NCBI RefSeq assembly: GCF_025567315.1
Contig: NZ_JAOQJE010000009.1
Coordinates: 60,593 to 124,592 of the forward strand
Length of the DNA stretch: 64,000 bases
Reading direction: 5' to 3'
From: Agathobaculum ammoniilyticum
GTDB lineage: Bacteria; Bacillota; Clostridia; Oscillospirales; Butyricicoccaceae
Position numbers and translations under genes: made by a program. The stretch's first letter is position 1. Each line of letters begins with the position of its first letter. The notes beneath the pieces were generated by a model. It saw nothing but the letters and a program-made list of their open reading frames with translations. It ran no database searches and was not told the DNA's origin. Below, one piece after another: positions 34,932 through 43,639 of this stretch.

Positions 34932-35495
34932 ATGTCTTTGATTCATAAGGAAATCAGCGATTTTTCCGTGCAGTCCTATCAGAATAATGCGTTTCATACC
35001 GTCACCAAGAAGGATATCCTCGGCAAGTGGAGCGTGTTTTTCTTCTACCCCGCGGACTTCACCTTTGTGTGTCCGACCGAGCTGGAGGACCTGGCCAACA
35101 AGTACGCGGAGTTCAAGGCCGTCGGATGCGAGATCTATGCGGTGTCCTGTGACACGCATTTTGTCCACAAGGCATGGCACGACACCTCCGACCGTATCAA
35201 GAAGATCGAATACCCGATGCTGGCGGACCCGACGCACGCGCTGGCAAAGGACTTTAAGGTGTATATCAAGAAGGACGGCCTGGCGGAGCGCGGCAGCTTC
35301 ATCGTCAATCCGGAGGGCCGGATCGTTGCTTACGAGGTAACGGCGGGGAATGTGGGCCGTAACGCAGACGAGCTGTTCCGCCGCGTACAGGCGAGCCAGT
35401 TTGTTGCCGAGCATGGCGACGAGGTGTGTCCGGCCAAGTGGCAGCCGGGCGCGGAAACGCTCAAACCCAGCCTGGATCTGGTCGGCCAGTTGTAA
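34932..35495 (+). CDS. ahpC: Alkyl hydroperoxide reductase AhpC (2-Cys peroxiredoxin)
   Basis: 187 aa, full AhpC length. Peroxidatic Cys47 in DFTFVCPTELED and resolving Cys166 in EVCPAKWQPG. Detoxifies hydrogen peroxide and organic peroxides. RBS AAAAAGGAG. Followed after 33 bp by its flavoprotein reductase, as in classic ahpCF. Confidence 0.97.
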   Translation: MSLIHKEISDFSVQSYQNNAFHTVTKKDILGKWSVFFFYPADFTFVCPTELEDLANKYAEFKAVGCEIYAVSCDTHFVHKAWHDTSDRIKKIEYPMLADPTHALAKDFKVYIKKDGLAERGSFIVNPEGRIVAYEVTAGNVGRNADELFRRVQASQFVAEHGDEVCPAKWQPGAETLKPSLDLVGQL

Positions 35496-35528
35496 GGGCG
35501 TCGCGGAAAACAGCGGGGAGAGCATAGG

Positions 35529-37157
35529 ATGAACCAAGATGTTTTGTATGACGCTGTTGTTGTCGGCGGCGGTCCGGCTGGATTGACGGCGGCATTATAT
35601 CTGGCGCGTGCGCGTTACCGTGTACTGGTTGTGGAGAAAGCACGGTTCGGCGGGCAGATCACGATTACGGCCGAGGTGGTCAACTATCCCGGGGTGGAGC
35701 GCGCCAGCGGCGCGGACCTGACCGAAACAATGCGCAGGCAGGCGCAGCGCTTCGGCGCGGAATTCCTGCTGGCCGAGGTCACGGAGCTTAAACTGGACGG
35801 GGATATCAAAACGGTCCGCACCAGCCGGGGCGACCTGCGGTGCTTCTGTGTCCTGCTGGCGACCGGCGCGCACCCGCGGATGGTCGGTTTTAAGGGCGAG
35901 GAGGCGTTCCGCGGGCATGGCGTGGCGTACTGCGCTACCTGCGACGGCGAGTTTTTCACCGGCAAGGATGTTTTTGTGGTCGGCGGCGGCTTCGCGGCCG
36001 CGGAGGAGGGCGTGTTCCTGACCAAGTATGCCAGGCATGTCACCATCCTGATACGGGGCGACGATTTCAAGTGCGCGCCGTCTGCGGCGGCTGCGGCGCG
36101 CAGCCACGAGAAGATCACCGTACGGACGCATACCCAGGTGGAGGAGGTGTCGGGCGATACGGCGTTGCGTTACCTACGCTACCGCAACAGCCAGACCGGC
36201 GAGGTCACCGAGTACCGTCCGCCCGAGGGGGATACGTTCGGCGTGTTTGTGTTTGCGGGCTACCAGCCGGATACCGCGCTGCTGCAAGGCAAGGCGGAGC
36301 TGAACGCACAGGGCTATGTTGTGACCGATGCGTGCCAGCGCACCACGCTTCCCGGGGTGTATGCGGCGGGCGATGTCTGCGTGAAAAGCCTGCGTCAGGT
36401 TGTGACCGCGGTCGGTGACGGTGCGCTCGCGGCGACCGAGATAGAGCGCTGCGCGGCCGAGCTGCAGCGAAAAACAGGGCTGATCCCGCAAAAGCCGCAG
36501 ATGGAGCCGGAATCGCCCGTGCAGGCAACGCAAGCGGCGGAGGACGGCTTGTTCTCAGCCGATATGCTGGCGCAGCTTCATACGGTGTTTGACAAGATGG
36601 CGTCCCCGCTGCGGCTGTGTCTGTATCTGGACGACCGTCCGGTTTCGGCGGAACTGAAAGCCTATATGGAGGAACTGGCCGGCCTGACCGATAAGCTGTC
36701 GGTCGAAGTGGTACAGTCCGAAGCGGCGGACCAGCCGTTTGTCCGCATCTGCCGCGCGGACGGCGCGCCGACCGGCCTTGCGTTCCATGGCGTGCCGGGC
36801 GGGCATGAGTTTACCTCGTTCGTTCTGGGGCTGTACAACGCGGCAGGGCCGGGGCAGGCCATCGAGCCTGCGGTAAAGGCGGCGGTGGAAGCGCTGGACA
36901 AGCCGGTCGAGTTGAAGATACTGGTTTCCCTGTCCTGCACGATGTGTCCGGAGTTGGTCACGGCGGCGCAGCGCATTGCGGCGGAAAGTCCGCTGGTTTC
37001 CGCGGAGGTATATGACCTGAACCATTTCCCCATGCTGCGGGAGCAATACCATGTAATGAGCGTACCGTGTCTGGTCGTCAATGACGGCAAGGTTTCATTC
37101 GGCAAAAAGAACATGGCGCAGGTGATGGACCTAATACGGAACGAACAAAAAGGATAA
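35529..37157 (+). CDS. AhpF-like flavoprotein with permuted domain order
   Basis: 542 aa reductase for AhpC. Residues 1-310 are a thioredoxin-reductase module (FAD loop VVGGGPAGLTAA, redox pair CATC at 135-138, NAD loop VGGGFAAAEEG, C-terminal FAD motif YAAGDV). Residues 340-542 resemble the double thioredoxin-fold domain that in E. coli AhpF is N-terminal, with active pair CTMC at 470-473. The order is thus the reverse of canonical AhpF. Electrons would flow NAD(P)H, FAD, CATC, CTMC, AhpC. Confidence 0.9.
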   Translation: MNQDVLYDAVVVGGGPAGLTAALYLARARYRVLVVEKARFGGQITITAEVVNYPGVERASGADLTETMRRQAQRFGAEFLLAEVTELKLDGDIKTVRTSRGDLRCFCVLLATGAHPRMVGFKGEEAFRGHGVAYCATCDGEFFTGKDVFVVGGGFAAAEEGVFLTKYARHVTILIRGDDFKCAPSAAAAARSHEKITVRTHTQVEEVSGDTALRYLRYRNSQTGEVTEYRPPEGDTFGVFVFAGYQPDTALLQGKAELNAQGYVVTDACQRTTLPGVYAAGDVCVKSLRQVVTAVGDGALAATEIERCAAELQRKTGLIPQKPQMEPESPVQATQAAEDGLFSADMLAQLHTVFDKMASPLRLCLYLDDRPVSAELKAYMEELAGLTDKLSVEVVQSEAADQPFVRICRADGAPTGLAFHGVPGGHEFTSFVLGLYNAAGPGQAIEPAVKAAVEALDKPVELKILVSLSCTMCPELVTAAQRIAAESPLVSAEVYDLNHFPMLREQYHVMSVPCLVVNDGKVSFGKKNMAQVMDLIRNEQKG

Positions 37158-37161
37158 ACAA

Positions 37162-37200
37162 AGCGCCGGAACGGCTGTAGAGCCGCTTCGGCGCTGTTTT
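37162..37200 (+). terminator. Terminator of ahpC-ahpF
   Basis: AGCGCCG...CGGCT-GTAG-AGCCG...CGGCGCT composite stem followed by GTTTT. Confidence 0.85.
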
Positions 37201-37217
37201 ATGCGGCTGGTCTGGAT

Positions 37218-37454
37218 TCAGCAAAGGGAATCCAGCACCGCGTCGAGAAAATGACAGGGTGATAGCTGATGCCTGGTGAACCTGTCCGCCAGGCCGCGGA
37301 CAAAAATCTCGTCGCAAGAGACATCAGGGATAAAAGCAAGCTGCGGAACGCCCTGTTCCGGCGCGCAGCAGCGCAGGCCGAAGGAGACATACCGTGTTCC
37401 GGCCTCCGCGGAAAAGAGCGTTTCTCTAACAGGATAATACTGAAGCTGTGGCAT
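37218..37454 (-). CDS. Small protein, DUF6514-like
   Basis: About 78 aa (MPQLQYYPVRETLFSAE...), resembling the small clostridial DUF6514 family, with the typical YVSFGLRC and PDVSCDEIFVRGLADRFTRH segments. ATG 37454 has AGGAGG eight bases upstream, which lies inside the end of the preceding HTH gene, so the two overlap by 29 bp and are likely translated together. Function unknown. Confidence 0.75.
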   Translation of the reverse strand: MPQLQYYPVRETLFSAEAGTRYVSFGLRCCAPEQGVPQLAFIPDVSCDEIFVRGLADRFTRHQLSPCHFLDAVLDSLC

Positions 37455-37668
37455 TGAGACCGACCTCCTGAGTAAATGACGTGACATCAATTTCGAGTAG
37501 GATGATCAGCCGGAGCATAACAGGCGTACTGGGAAGATGCGTCCCTTTTTCAATATGCTGGTACCAGCGTACCGAGATCGAGGCCGCCTCAGCGACCTGT
37601 TGTTGCGTCCAGCCGTGCTGGGTGCGCGCTTTGAAGAGTTCGCGAGAAATTGTAGAATTTAGAGACAT
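37426..37668 (-). CDS. XRE-family helix-turn-helix regulator (small)
   Basis: 80 aa. HTH at about residues 9-62 (LFKARTQHGWTQQQVAEAASISVRWYQHIEKG). RBS GAAGGAGG before ATG 37668. Overlaps the DUF6514-like gene, forming a two-gene unit of a common clostridial type. Confidence 0.88.
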   Translation of the reverse strand: MSLNSTISRELFKARTQHGWTQQQVAEAASISVRWYQHIEKGTHLPSTPVMLRLIILLEIDVTSFTQEVGLNATASVLSC

Positions 37669-37907
37669 GGTTTATTACCTCCTTCTTTAGAGGAAACATA
37701 AACCACGAAAAATGAAACAGAAACGAACTTATAGTTCAGGTTGTGGAAAATGACGAAAATTTCCTTTTAATCCAATAATTAGCGGAAAAATAAAGGGAAA
37801 TAGTGTCGGAAATCCTGAATTAAAGCGCGATATTTGTCGATTGAATTTATATGCGGTTGCAGGAAAAATATACAAATATTTTTAAATTAATACAATTTAT
37901 GGAAAAA

Positions 37908-37933
37908 GAAAGGCTTGCGCGGAGGCAAGCCTT
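37908..37933 (-). terminator. Terminator of the secreted-protein gene
   Basis: AAAGGCTTGC stem, GCGGAG loop, GCAAGCCTTT with T/A-rich flanks, about 40 bp beyond the minus-strand gene that ends at 37971. The rest of 37669-37970 is AT-rich spacer with no gene. Confidence 0.75.
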
Positions 37934-37970
37934 TCAGGATGGGTGGAGGATGTTTTTTTATTTTTATATT

Positions 37971-38396
37971 TTAGTATTCTCGGATGAGAGATGTTGCGGA
38001 TGGAGATTCAATGTACTTGCCACTGGAATCGGTAACATAAGCGACAATCTCTGTCATATATGTACCATGATCGACCCAATAAGTTTCACTTTCGTTGACA
38101 CCAACAACTCCAGAACCAGTATGTATCCATGATTTAATCGTCGTCCAAGAATTATTCTCAAACTTTAGAAGATTGATAGTAAGACTAACGTTATAACCTG
38201 GACGGACGCTGACAGTTCCGGTGCAGGTTGCTTGCCCAAGGGAAGAAATATTAAGTTTTGCAGACATATTCATTACTTGTTCATACAGTAACTCAACATC
38301 GCTATCTTCTTTAGATGACAAATCACCTGCAAAAGCAATATTTGAACTGAACATTAGGCAAAAGATTACCATTAAACATAGAAATTTCTTTTTCAT
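37971..38396 (-). CDS. Small secreted protein of unknown function
   Basis: 141 aa with a Sec signal peptide (MKKKFLCLMVIFCLMF..., cleavage after AFA). The mature part looks beta-rich (TGTVSVRPGYNVSLTINLLKF). RBS GGAGGG before ATG 38396. AT-rich compared with its surroundings and encoded just downstream of the anti-sigma-like gene, whose C-terminal half is equally AT-rich; a functional link (ligand or client of the sensor) is possible. Confidence 0.7.
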   Translation of the reverse strand: MKKKFLCLMVIFCLMFSSNIAFAGDLSSKEDSDVELLYEQVMNMSAKLNISSLGQATCTGTVSVRPGYNVSLTINLLKFENNSWTTIKSWIHTGSGVVGVNESETYWVDHGTYMTEIVAYVTDSSGKYIESPSATSLIREY

Positions 38397-38451
38397 TTTA
38401 CCCTCCTGATTTATCCTCCAATTATTAAATACAGGAAAGTAAAAAATGCAC

Positions 38452-39189
38452 CTATTTTTTTGAAATTCCCTGAGCAACCTTAATCAGCTCATCTTTACTA
38501 ATTCCAGATTGCAATAAATAAGTTGATGCAGTAGATGGATCGACCCATACTAAACTATATAACCCGTCTTTCTCACTTAACTCTCCAGTTTGGTTATTGA
38601 TTTTGACGGCTATAGAGCTTTGGCTCTCTTCTTCTGCATCAGATAAGATAAGCTGCCCATTTTGAGAAATATTAAGAAGAATATACTCTTCTTTGTCATA
38701 CATATTTATATAGTAAATACGAATAGTATCATCAGATACTTCATAAAGACGTTGACTAAAGCCGTTTGGAAGATACTCAAACAGATATTCTTGCTCATCT
38801 TCTTCTAGTGAACGATACTCGGTTGAAACGTTACCATGAATATTAAAGAAATTAAAAAATTTCGACCTCGCTCCGGCGTTCGCCAAGGTGGCCAAAAACA
38901 GCGCGATCAGCACCGCCGCCACCGGAATGAGCCGCTTTGCAATACGGCGCCGCTTCGGGGGCGCGGACTTTTGGGCAGCCTGCGCCAGCTTGTCCTTCAA
39001 CTGCTGAATCTGCGCCTCGGTCGGCTGCTTGGGTACGCCGTCCGGCAGGTTTTTCTCTTCTTCAAGCAGTTCTTCCCCATACTGCTCCATATATTTTTGC
39101 ATCATCAGACGCAGATAAGCCTCCTCCAGATGGTTCTGGAGTTCTGCTTCCTTGTCGGTCCCTTTATATTCAAAAGAGTCGTTACGCAT
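38452..39189 (-). CDS. Anti-sigma-like membrane protein with DUF4367-type sensor domain
   Basis: 245 aa. Residues 1-85 cytoplasmic and charged, a membrane helix at about 88-106 (LIPVAAVLIALFLATLANAG), then an extracytoplasmic domain with the YLPNGFSQRLYEVSDDTIRIYY pattern of DUF4367. Overlaps the sigma-factor gene by 8 bp, the usual sigma/anti-sigma coupling. Base composition changes sharply near 38865: the cytoplasmic and membrane half is GC-rich, the sensor half AT-rich, suggesting a domain swap by recombination. Confidence 0.8.
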   Translation of the reverse strand: MRNDSFEYKGTDKEAELQNHLEEAYLRLMMQKYMEQYGEELLEEEKNLPDGVPKQPTEAQIQQLKDKLAQAAQKSAPPKRRRIAKRLIPVAAVLIALFLATLANAGARSKFFNFFNIHGNVSTEYRSLEEDEQEYLFEYLPNGFSQRLYEVSDDTIRIYYINMYDKEEYILLNISQNGQLILSDAEEESQSSIAVKINNQTGELSEKDGLYSLVWVDPSTASTYLLQSGISKDELIKVAQGISKK

Positions 39190-39733
39190 CTTCGAGCTCC
39201 TTTTCCAGTTCCTTTTTCAAAGCCCGGCGCGCTCTGGTCAGAGCGCTTCTGATAGACGCCGGCTTGAGCCCGACCAGATCCGCAATCGCGGCGTCGGGCA
39301 GGTCCTCAAAGTATTTATCGAGCAGCAGCTCGCGGTCTCGGTCGCTCAAGCGCTCCAACGCGCGCCGGAACGCTTCGGCGGTTGCCTTTTTATCAAACAG
39401 CAGCGCAGGATCGATCGACCGGTCCGCCAGACCGGTTTCGATTTCATCCGTTACCTTGTAGCGGCTTCGGTTGGAGTATACCCGCCGCGCACGGTTGAGA
39501 AGTGACTTGGTTATGTAAGCGATCTGCTTTGCTTCGGGAAGCGTTTTCAGCAGTTCAGTTTTGGAAAGCATTGCTACAAAGGTATCCTGAATGATATCGT
39601 TGGCATCGTCAATGCCGGAAAACGAATTGAGTTTGCTCACCCATAGACCGTAGTGATCCGCATAAAGATGGATGAGCAAGGCTTGTGATGCGGGGTCATT
39701 TTCTTCGGTTTTGGCGAAAAGAAAAGATATCAT
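39182..39733 (-). CDS. ECF-type RNA polymerase sigma factor
   Basis: About 183 aa with sigma region 2 (ANDIIQDTFVAMLSK) and region 4 HTH (RDRELLLDKYFEDLPDAAIADLVGLKPASIRSALTRARRAL). ATG 39733 is taken because the longer frame overlaps the HTH gene. Pairs with the overlapping anti-sigma-like gene. Target promoters unknown. Confidence 0.88.
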   Translation of the reverse strand: MISFLFAKTEENDPASQALLIHLYADHYGLWVSKLNSFSGIDDANDIIQDTFVAMLSKTELLKTLPEAKQIAYITKSLLNRARRVYSNRSRYKVTDEIETGLADRSIDPALLFDKKATAEAFRRALERLSDRDRELLLDKYFEDLPDAAIADLVGLKPASIRSALTRARRALKKELEKELEDA

Positions 39734-39743
39734 GTCAGCATAC

Positions 39744-40121
39744 TCATTTCTGTGGGATGATAGGGCAGTTAGAAGCCGGCACGGATGGGGGGCTGGGCAG
39801 TTTTTCCGAGGTAAGCTCCTGTATGCGCTGGGCAAAATTTAAAATCAGTTTGATATCGCTGTCGTTGAGTCCTTTTAATGTATTAACTGTTTCATGGAAC
39901 AGCAGGGTGGCCGCCGGATCGGTGTCAAAAAACTGAGCGGGTGTGATACCGAAATAGTCGCATATATTGAGCAGCTGCTTGACCGAAGGCTGCGATTTAC
40001 CCGAAGTGATCCCCTGAATATAGCTTTTGCTTAAGCCTAACTCCAAAGAGAGCTGGTATTCGGATATATCCTTCTCAAGCCGAAGCTGCGTAATGCGCTG
40101 GCCGATAAAATGAGAGTACAT
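39744..40121 (-). CDS. XRE-family transcriptional regulator
   Basis: 125 aa. HTH at residues 8-62 (RITQLRLEKDISEYQLSLELGLSKSYIQGITSGKS, quoted in part), short C-terminal helical tail. Ends 11 bp before the sigma-factor start, so the three genes (XRE, sigma, anti-sigma) are probably one operon. Confidence 0.85.
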   Translation of the reverse strand: MYSHFIGQRITQLRLEKDISEYQLSLELGLSKSYIQGITSGKSQPSVKQLLNICDYFGITPAQFFDTDPAATLLFHETVNTLKGLNDSDIKLILNFAQRIQELTSEKLPSPPSVPASNCPIIPQK

Positions 40122-40647
40122 GGAGAATCACCTCTTGCATTGATGATACAACATAGATTCCCCAAAGACTCTGATAATAGAAGTCGTTTTATGGAAATAG
40201 TCCAATTATAAGCGGTAATTTAATGGTGTGACTTGTAAAAAAACGGATTTTATACAAATTTAAGTGGTAGCATTGGAAATATGAGGAATTTCCTCTAGGA
40301 TGACAAAAAAGAAAATGAAGAAATTGTATAAAATAGTATTATTCTGGTAAATTAAGTGAATAATTCATGCTTTTTCGTCCAATTATATCATATTTTTAAT
40401 AGGTAATCAATAAATGCAATTACACATCCGGCATGCACGGGACAATACGGCAAAACGCGGCCGGCGCAAAAGAAAAACAGACTGCGGCGGTGGCATCGAC
40501 ATAGGCAAGGCGGTTGCTGCGGTGGCGACCAACGGCCGCTCGAGCTGGGATTACGCGGCGCTGGAAACCAGGCCGTATGAGGAGGTCACTATTCCGCCGC
40601 TTCTCCCGATTGCGGTGCCGACAACTATTCGGGCGGCCACCCGAAAG
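40122..40647. other. Spacer with AT-rich half and unassigned GC-rich half
   Basis: 40122-40410 is AT-rich and should hold the promoter of the XRE-sigma operon; no clear element could be singled out. 40411-40647 is GC-rich and open in several frames, but no translation has a ribosome site or family resemblance. It may be a gene relic. Confidence 0.4.
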
Positions 40648-40659
40648 TGTCCAGACGGT

Positions 40660-40708
40660 AAAAATAACCACAGGCGCCCGCAGCAAAACGCTGCGGGCGC
40701 CTGTGGTT
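40660..40708 (-). terminator. Very strong terminator ending the sigma-54 operon
   Basis: Perfect 19-bp stem (40666-40684 with 40690-40708, loop AAAAC), followed on the minus strand by TATTTTTA. It is bracketed by direct copies of TGTCCAGACGG (40648-40658 and 40709-40719), and the second copy pairs with CCGTCTGGA (40729-40737) as another hairpin. Confidence 0.88.
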
Positions 40709-40788
40709 TGTCCAGACGGAGGGATACCCCGTCTGGACGGAGAAGAAAGAGAAGTGAAGAAGTGTATCGTAAAAGAGAAAGCGCACAG

Positions 40789-42105
40789 TCAGACGGGAGA
40801 AAGCGGGAGCTTTTCCCCGAAGCGCTGCTCATATTCCGCGGCGAGCTGTTCGCGGAAGCTGGGATGTGCGATGGTGATCAGACGGCGGGCGCGTTCCCGC
40901 AGCGTCTGGCCGCGAAGCTGCGCCACGCCGTATTCCGTCACGATATAGTTGACATCGCACCGGCTGGTCGTGACCGGCGCGCCGGTCGTCAGCGTGGGTA
41001 CGATTTTGGAGGCTGAACCGTCGTTGGTTGTGGAATGCAGGGCGATGATCGACCGTCCGCCTCTGGAAAGGTTCGCGCCACGCACAAAGTCCATCTGTCC
41101 GCCGATGCCCGAGATCTGCCGCAGGCCGATGGCCTCGGCGCAGACCTGTCCCTGCAGGTCTACCTCCACGCAGGAGTTGATCGAAACCACGTTGTCGTTT
41201 TGTGAAATAACCGCGGGATCATTGCAAATATCCACCGGAAGCATCCGTATAAGCGGGTTGTTATCCACATAATCATACAGCCGGCGCGTCCCCATCAGGA
41301 ATGTCACCGTGATCTTGCCGGTATCGCGCTGCTTGCGTCTGCCGGTGATCACGCCGCTTTCCAGCAGCGGCAGGATGCCGTCCGAGATCATTTCGCTGTG
41401 TAGGCCGAGGTCGTGCTTTTCCCCCAGAAAAGAGCAGACAGCGTCGGGCAGCGCGCCGATGCCAAGCTGCAGGCAGTCCCCGTCCTGCACCAGGCCGGCG
41501 ATATATTTGCCGATCTGCCGGTCGGCGTCGCTGATTTTCGCCGGCCTGGATTCGGGAAGCGGCTCCCAAGAGCACAGGAAACCATCGATTTCGGACACAT
41601 GCACAAAGGTTTCGCCATAGGTGCGCGGCATGTTCGGGTTGACCTCTGCGATCACGGTTTTGGCGGATTTGACCGTCTGCGCGCCATAATCGCAGGACAG
41701 ACCGAGGCTGACATAGCCCCGTTCATCCGGCGGGGAACAGGTAAACGCGAACACATCGACAGGCAGCGTGCCGTCGCGGAACAGACGCGGCACATCGGAA
41801 AAGAACACAGGGGTATAATCCGCGCGGTGCTCCGCGATCGGCTTGCGTGCCAGCCCGCCGACAAACAGTGCGTTGTGGCGGAAATGCGGCTCCATGCCGG
41901 GCTGCAGGTACTCGCCCGAGCCGAGATAAACCATATGCGCGACCTCAACCTGGTGGAACTGTTCCGCCAAGCGCGCCATTGTCCGCTGGAAAATGATCGG
42001 TTCGCCGACCGCGTGGCCGAACACCACCCGATCGCCATCCTTGATGACCGAAACTGCCTGCTCCGGCGTCATCGTATGCTCCTTATAATAGGTTCTCCAA
42101 TCCAT
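40789..42105 (-). CDS. abfT: 4-hydroxybutyrate CoA-transferase
   Basis: 438 aa of the acetyl-CoA hydrolase/transferase family. The catalytic Glu is Glu238 in GLHSEMIS, the same number as in Clostridium aminobutyricum AbfT, and the GIGALPDAV and GGQMDFVRGA loops are present. It moves CoA from acetyl- or butyryl-CoA to 4-hydroxybutyrate. RBS AAAGGCGGA. Last gene of the long operon, directly behind the matching dehydratase (29-bp gap), which supports substrate assignment. Confidence 0.92.
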   Translation of the reverse strand: MDWRTYYKEHTMTPEQAVSVIKDGDRVVFGHAVGEPIIFQRTMARLAEQFHQVEVAHMVYLGSGEYLQPGMEPHFRHNALFVGGLARKPIAEHRADYTPVFFSDVPRLFRDGTLPVDVFAFTCSPPDERGYVSLGLSCDYGAQTVKSAKTVIAEVNPNMPRTYGETFVHVSEIDGFLCSWEPLPESRPAKISDADRQIGKYIAGLVQDGDCLQLGIGALPDAVCSFLGEKHDLGLHSEMISDGILPLLESGVITGRRKQRDTGKITVTFLMGTRRLYDYVDNNPLIRMLPVDICNDPAVISQNDNVVSINSCVEVDLQGQVCAEAIGLRQISGIGGQMDFVRGANLSRGGRSIIALHSTTNDGSASKIVPTLTTGAPVTTSRCDVNYIVTEYGVAQLRGQTLRERARRLITIAHPSFREQLAAEYEQRFGEKLPLSPV

Positions 42106-42134
42106 TGATCTTTCCGCCTTTCCAATGCCTGCGA

Positions 42135-43580
42135 TTACTTGATACGGGCAATCTTCTTGGCGAGTTCTTTTTTCATTTCGAGGTTGGACTGTCGTGCGAT
42201 CATGATGCGCTGGGCCTGCGGGGAGCCTGCGCCGTGCATGGACTCGGGCAGGTAGCCAACCGCGGCCGTACCCATCGTCATGTTCTCGATCAGCCGGAGC
42301 ACGCGCATGCGGTCCTCGGTCGGCACGCTTGCCACCCCCTTGAGGTACTTCTCGATGTAGTCGTGCGTCGCCGGATTCCGGTAGTCCGCCTCGCTCGGCT
42401 GCGTCACCATCAGACCTCCCGCAAGGTCCTGCGCCAGCCGCGCAATCTCATACGGGAACCGCGTCACATTCTGCTTGCATACGTTCGCCAGCAGCAGGTC
42501 GATCAGGTAGTTGCCGCTCTTTGTCTTCGTTCCCTGGCTGGAGCATGCGATGCCACAGCAGTACAGCGTCTCGTTCAGGTGCGTCATCTCGATCAGCTTA
42601 TCCTTTACATGGCTGGCCTTCGCAGAGCCTGCCATATCGCCCGCAAGCGCCGTCGCGCCGATCAGCACGTCGCCCACGCCTACCTTGCACCCGCCGTAGC
42701 TCTGGCGGTGGTAGCCCGCGAACCGCTCTACCATCATGCCCGCGAACTGCACCTCCCCGTTCAGGAAGATCATTTCGTTCGGGATGAACACATGGTCGAA
42801 GATCACCAGCACCTCATGCCCGCCGTAGACCTTGTTGCCCACGTCGATGTCGTTGTATTCCTCGGTCTTGCGCGTGTCGCACGACTGCCGCCCAAGGATC
42901 AGCGTAATGCCTTCCGCGTCCGTCGGGCAGGCGAACGAGATCGCGTAGTCCTCGTCCCCCTCGCGCATCGAGATCGTCGGCATCACCAGCACATAATGGC
43001 TGTTGATATAACCGGTCTGGTGCGCTTTCGCGCCCGTGACGTAAACGCCGTCCGCCGTGCGCTCCACCACATGCAGGAACAGGTCCGGATCCGCCTGCTT
43101 GGAGGGGGACAGGCTGCGGTCGCCCTTGACGTCGGTCATCGCGCCGTCCACCGCCCAGTCGTTCTCCTGCACGTCGGTCCAGAACTTCACGAAGTTATCA
43201 AAGTAATGCGTGCCGCACGCCTCGTCGGTTTCATAGGTGGTGGAGTAGACCGCGTTGGACGCGTCCATGCCGACGCAGCGCTGGAAGCAGGCGGCGGTCT
43301 TCTGCCCCAGCAGGCGCTGCATCTTCACCTTCTTGATCAGGTCGTCCGTGGACTGATGCAGATGAGTGAAGCGGTTGATCTTCTTGCCCGTGAGGTTGGA
43401 GGTCGCGGTCATCAGGTCCTCGTACTGCGGATCCTCCGCCAGCTCATAGGTCGCCGCGAACGAGTTCAGCGACGGGCGGATGATCGCGTTATCCACCGGA
43501 TTCTCCACCTTTTCCCCAAAGCTGTACAGGTTCAGGTGCAGCTTCCGCAGGGACTCGATATATTGGTCTTTGGTCATCAT
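42135..43580 (-). CDS. abfD: 4-Hydroxybutyryl-CoA dehydratase / vinylacetyl-CoA isomerase
   Basis: About 481 aa, close to AbfD of Clostridium aminobutyricum throughout. FAD and [4Fe-4S] enzyme turning 4-hydroxybutyryl-CoA into crotonyl-CoA by ketyl-radical chemistry. Cluster ligands are visible: Cys98 and Cys102 in TAACFQRCVGMD, and the His...Cys pair in GYHRQSYGGCKVG. Start ATG ATG at 43580 matches the family N-terminus (MTKDQYIESLRKL), although AAAGGA is about 12 bp away. Very oxygen sensitive. Supplies the butyrate branch. Confidence 0.96.
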   Translation of the reverse strand: MMTKDQYIESLRKLHLNLYSFGEKVENPVDNAIIRPSLNSFAATYELAEDPQYEDLMTATSNLTGKKINRFTHLHQSTDDLIKKVKMQRLLGQKTAACFQRCVGMDASNAVYSTTYETDEACGTHYFDNFVKFWTDVQENDWAVDGAMTDVKGDRSLSPSKQADPDLFLHVVERTADGVYVTGAKAHQTGYINSHYVLVMPTISMREGDEDYAISFACPTDAEGITLILGRQSCDTRKTEEYNDIDVGNKVYGGHEVLVIFDHVFIPNEMIFLNGEVQFAGMMVERFAGYHRQSYGGCKVGVGDVLIGATALAGDMAGSAKASHVKDKLIEMTHLNETLYCCGIACSSQGTKTKSGNYLIDLLLANVCKQNVTRFPYEIARLAQDLAGGLMVTQPSEADYRNPATHDYIEKYLKGVASVPTEDRMRVLRLIENMTMGTAAVGYLPESMHGAGSPQAQRIMIARQSNLEMKKELAKKIARIK

Positions 43581-43639
43581 ATCGATCAAGTATCCTTTCT
43601 TGTTTGATAAATATCGGTACAAAAGGTGTATGGAAGATG

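Noticed and set aside
40414..41016. 200-codon plus-strand frame before and over the CoA-transferase end
   Set aside because: Crosses the terminator hairpins and the 3' end of abfT, has no ribosome site and no family resemblance.
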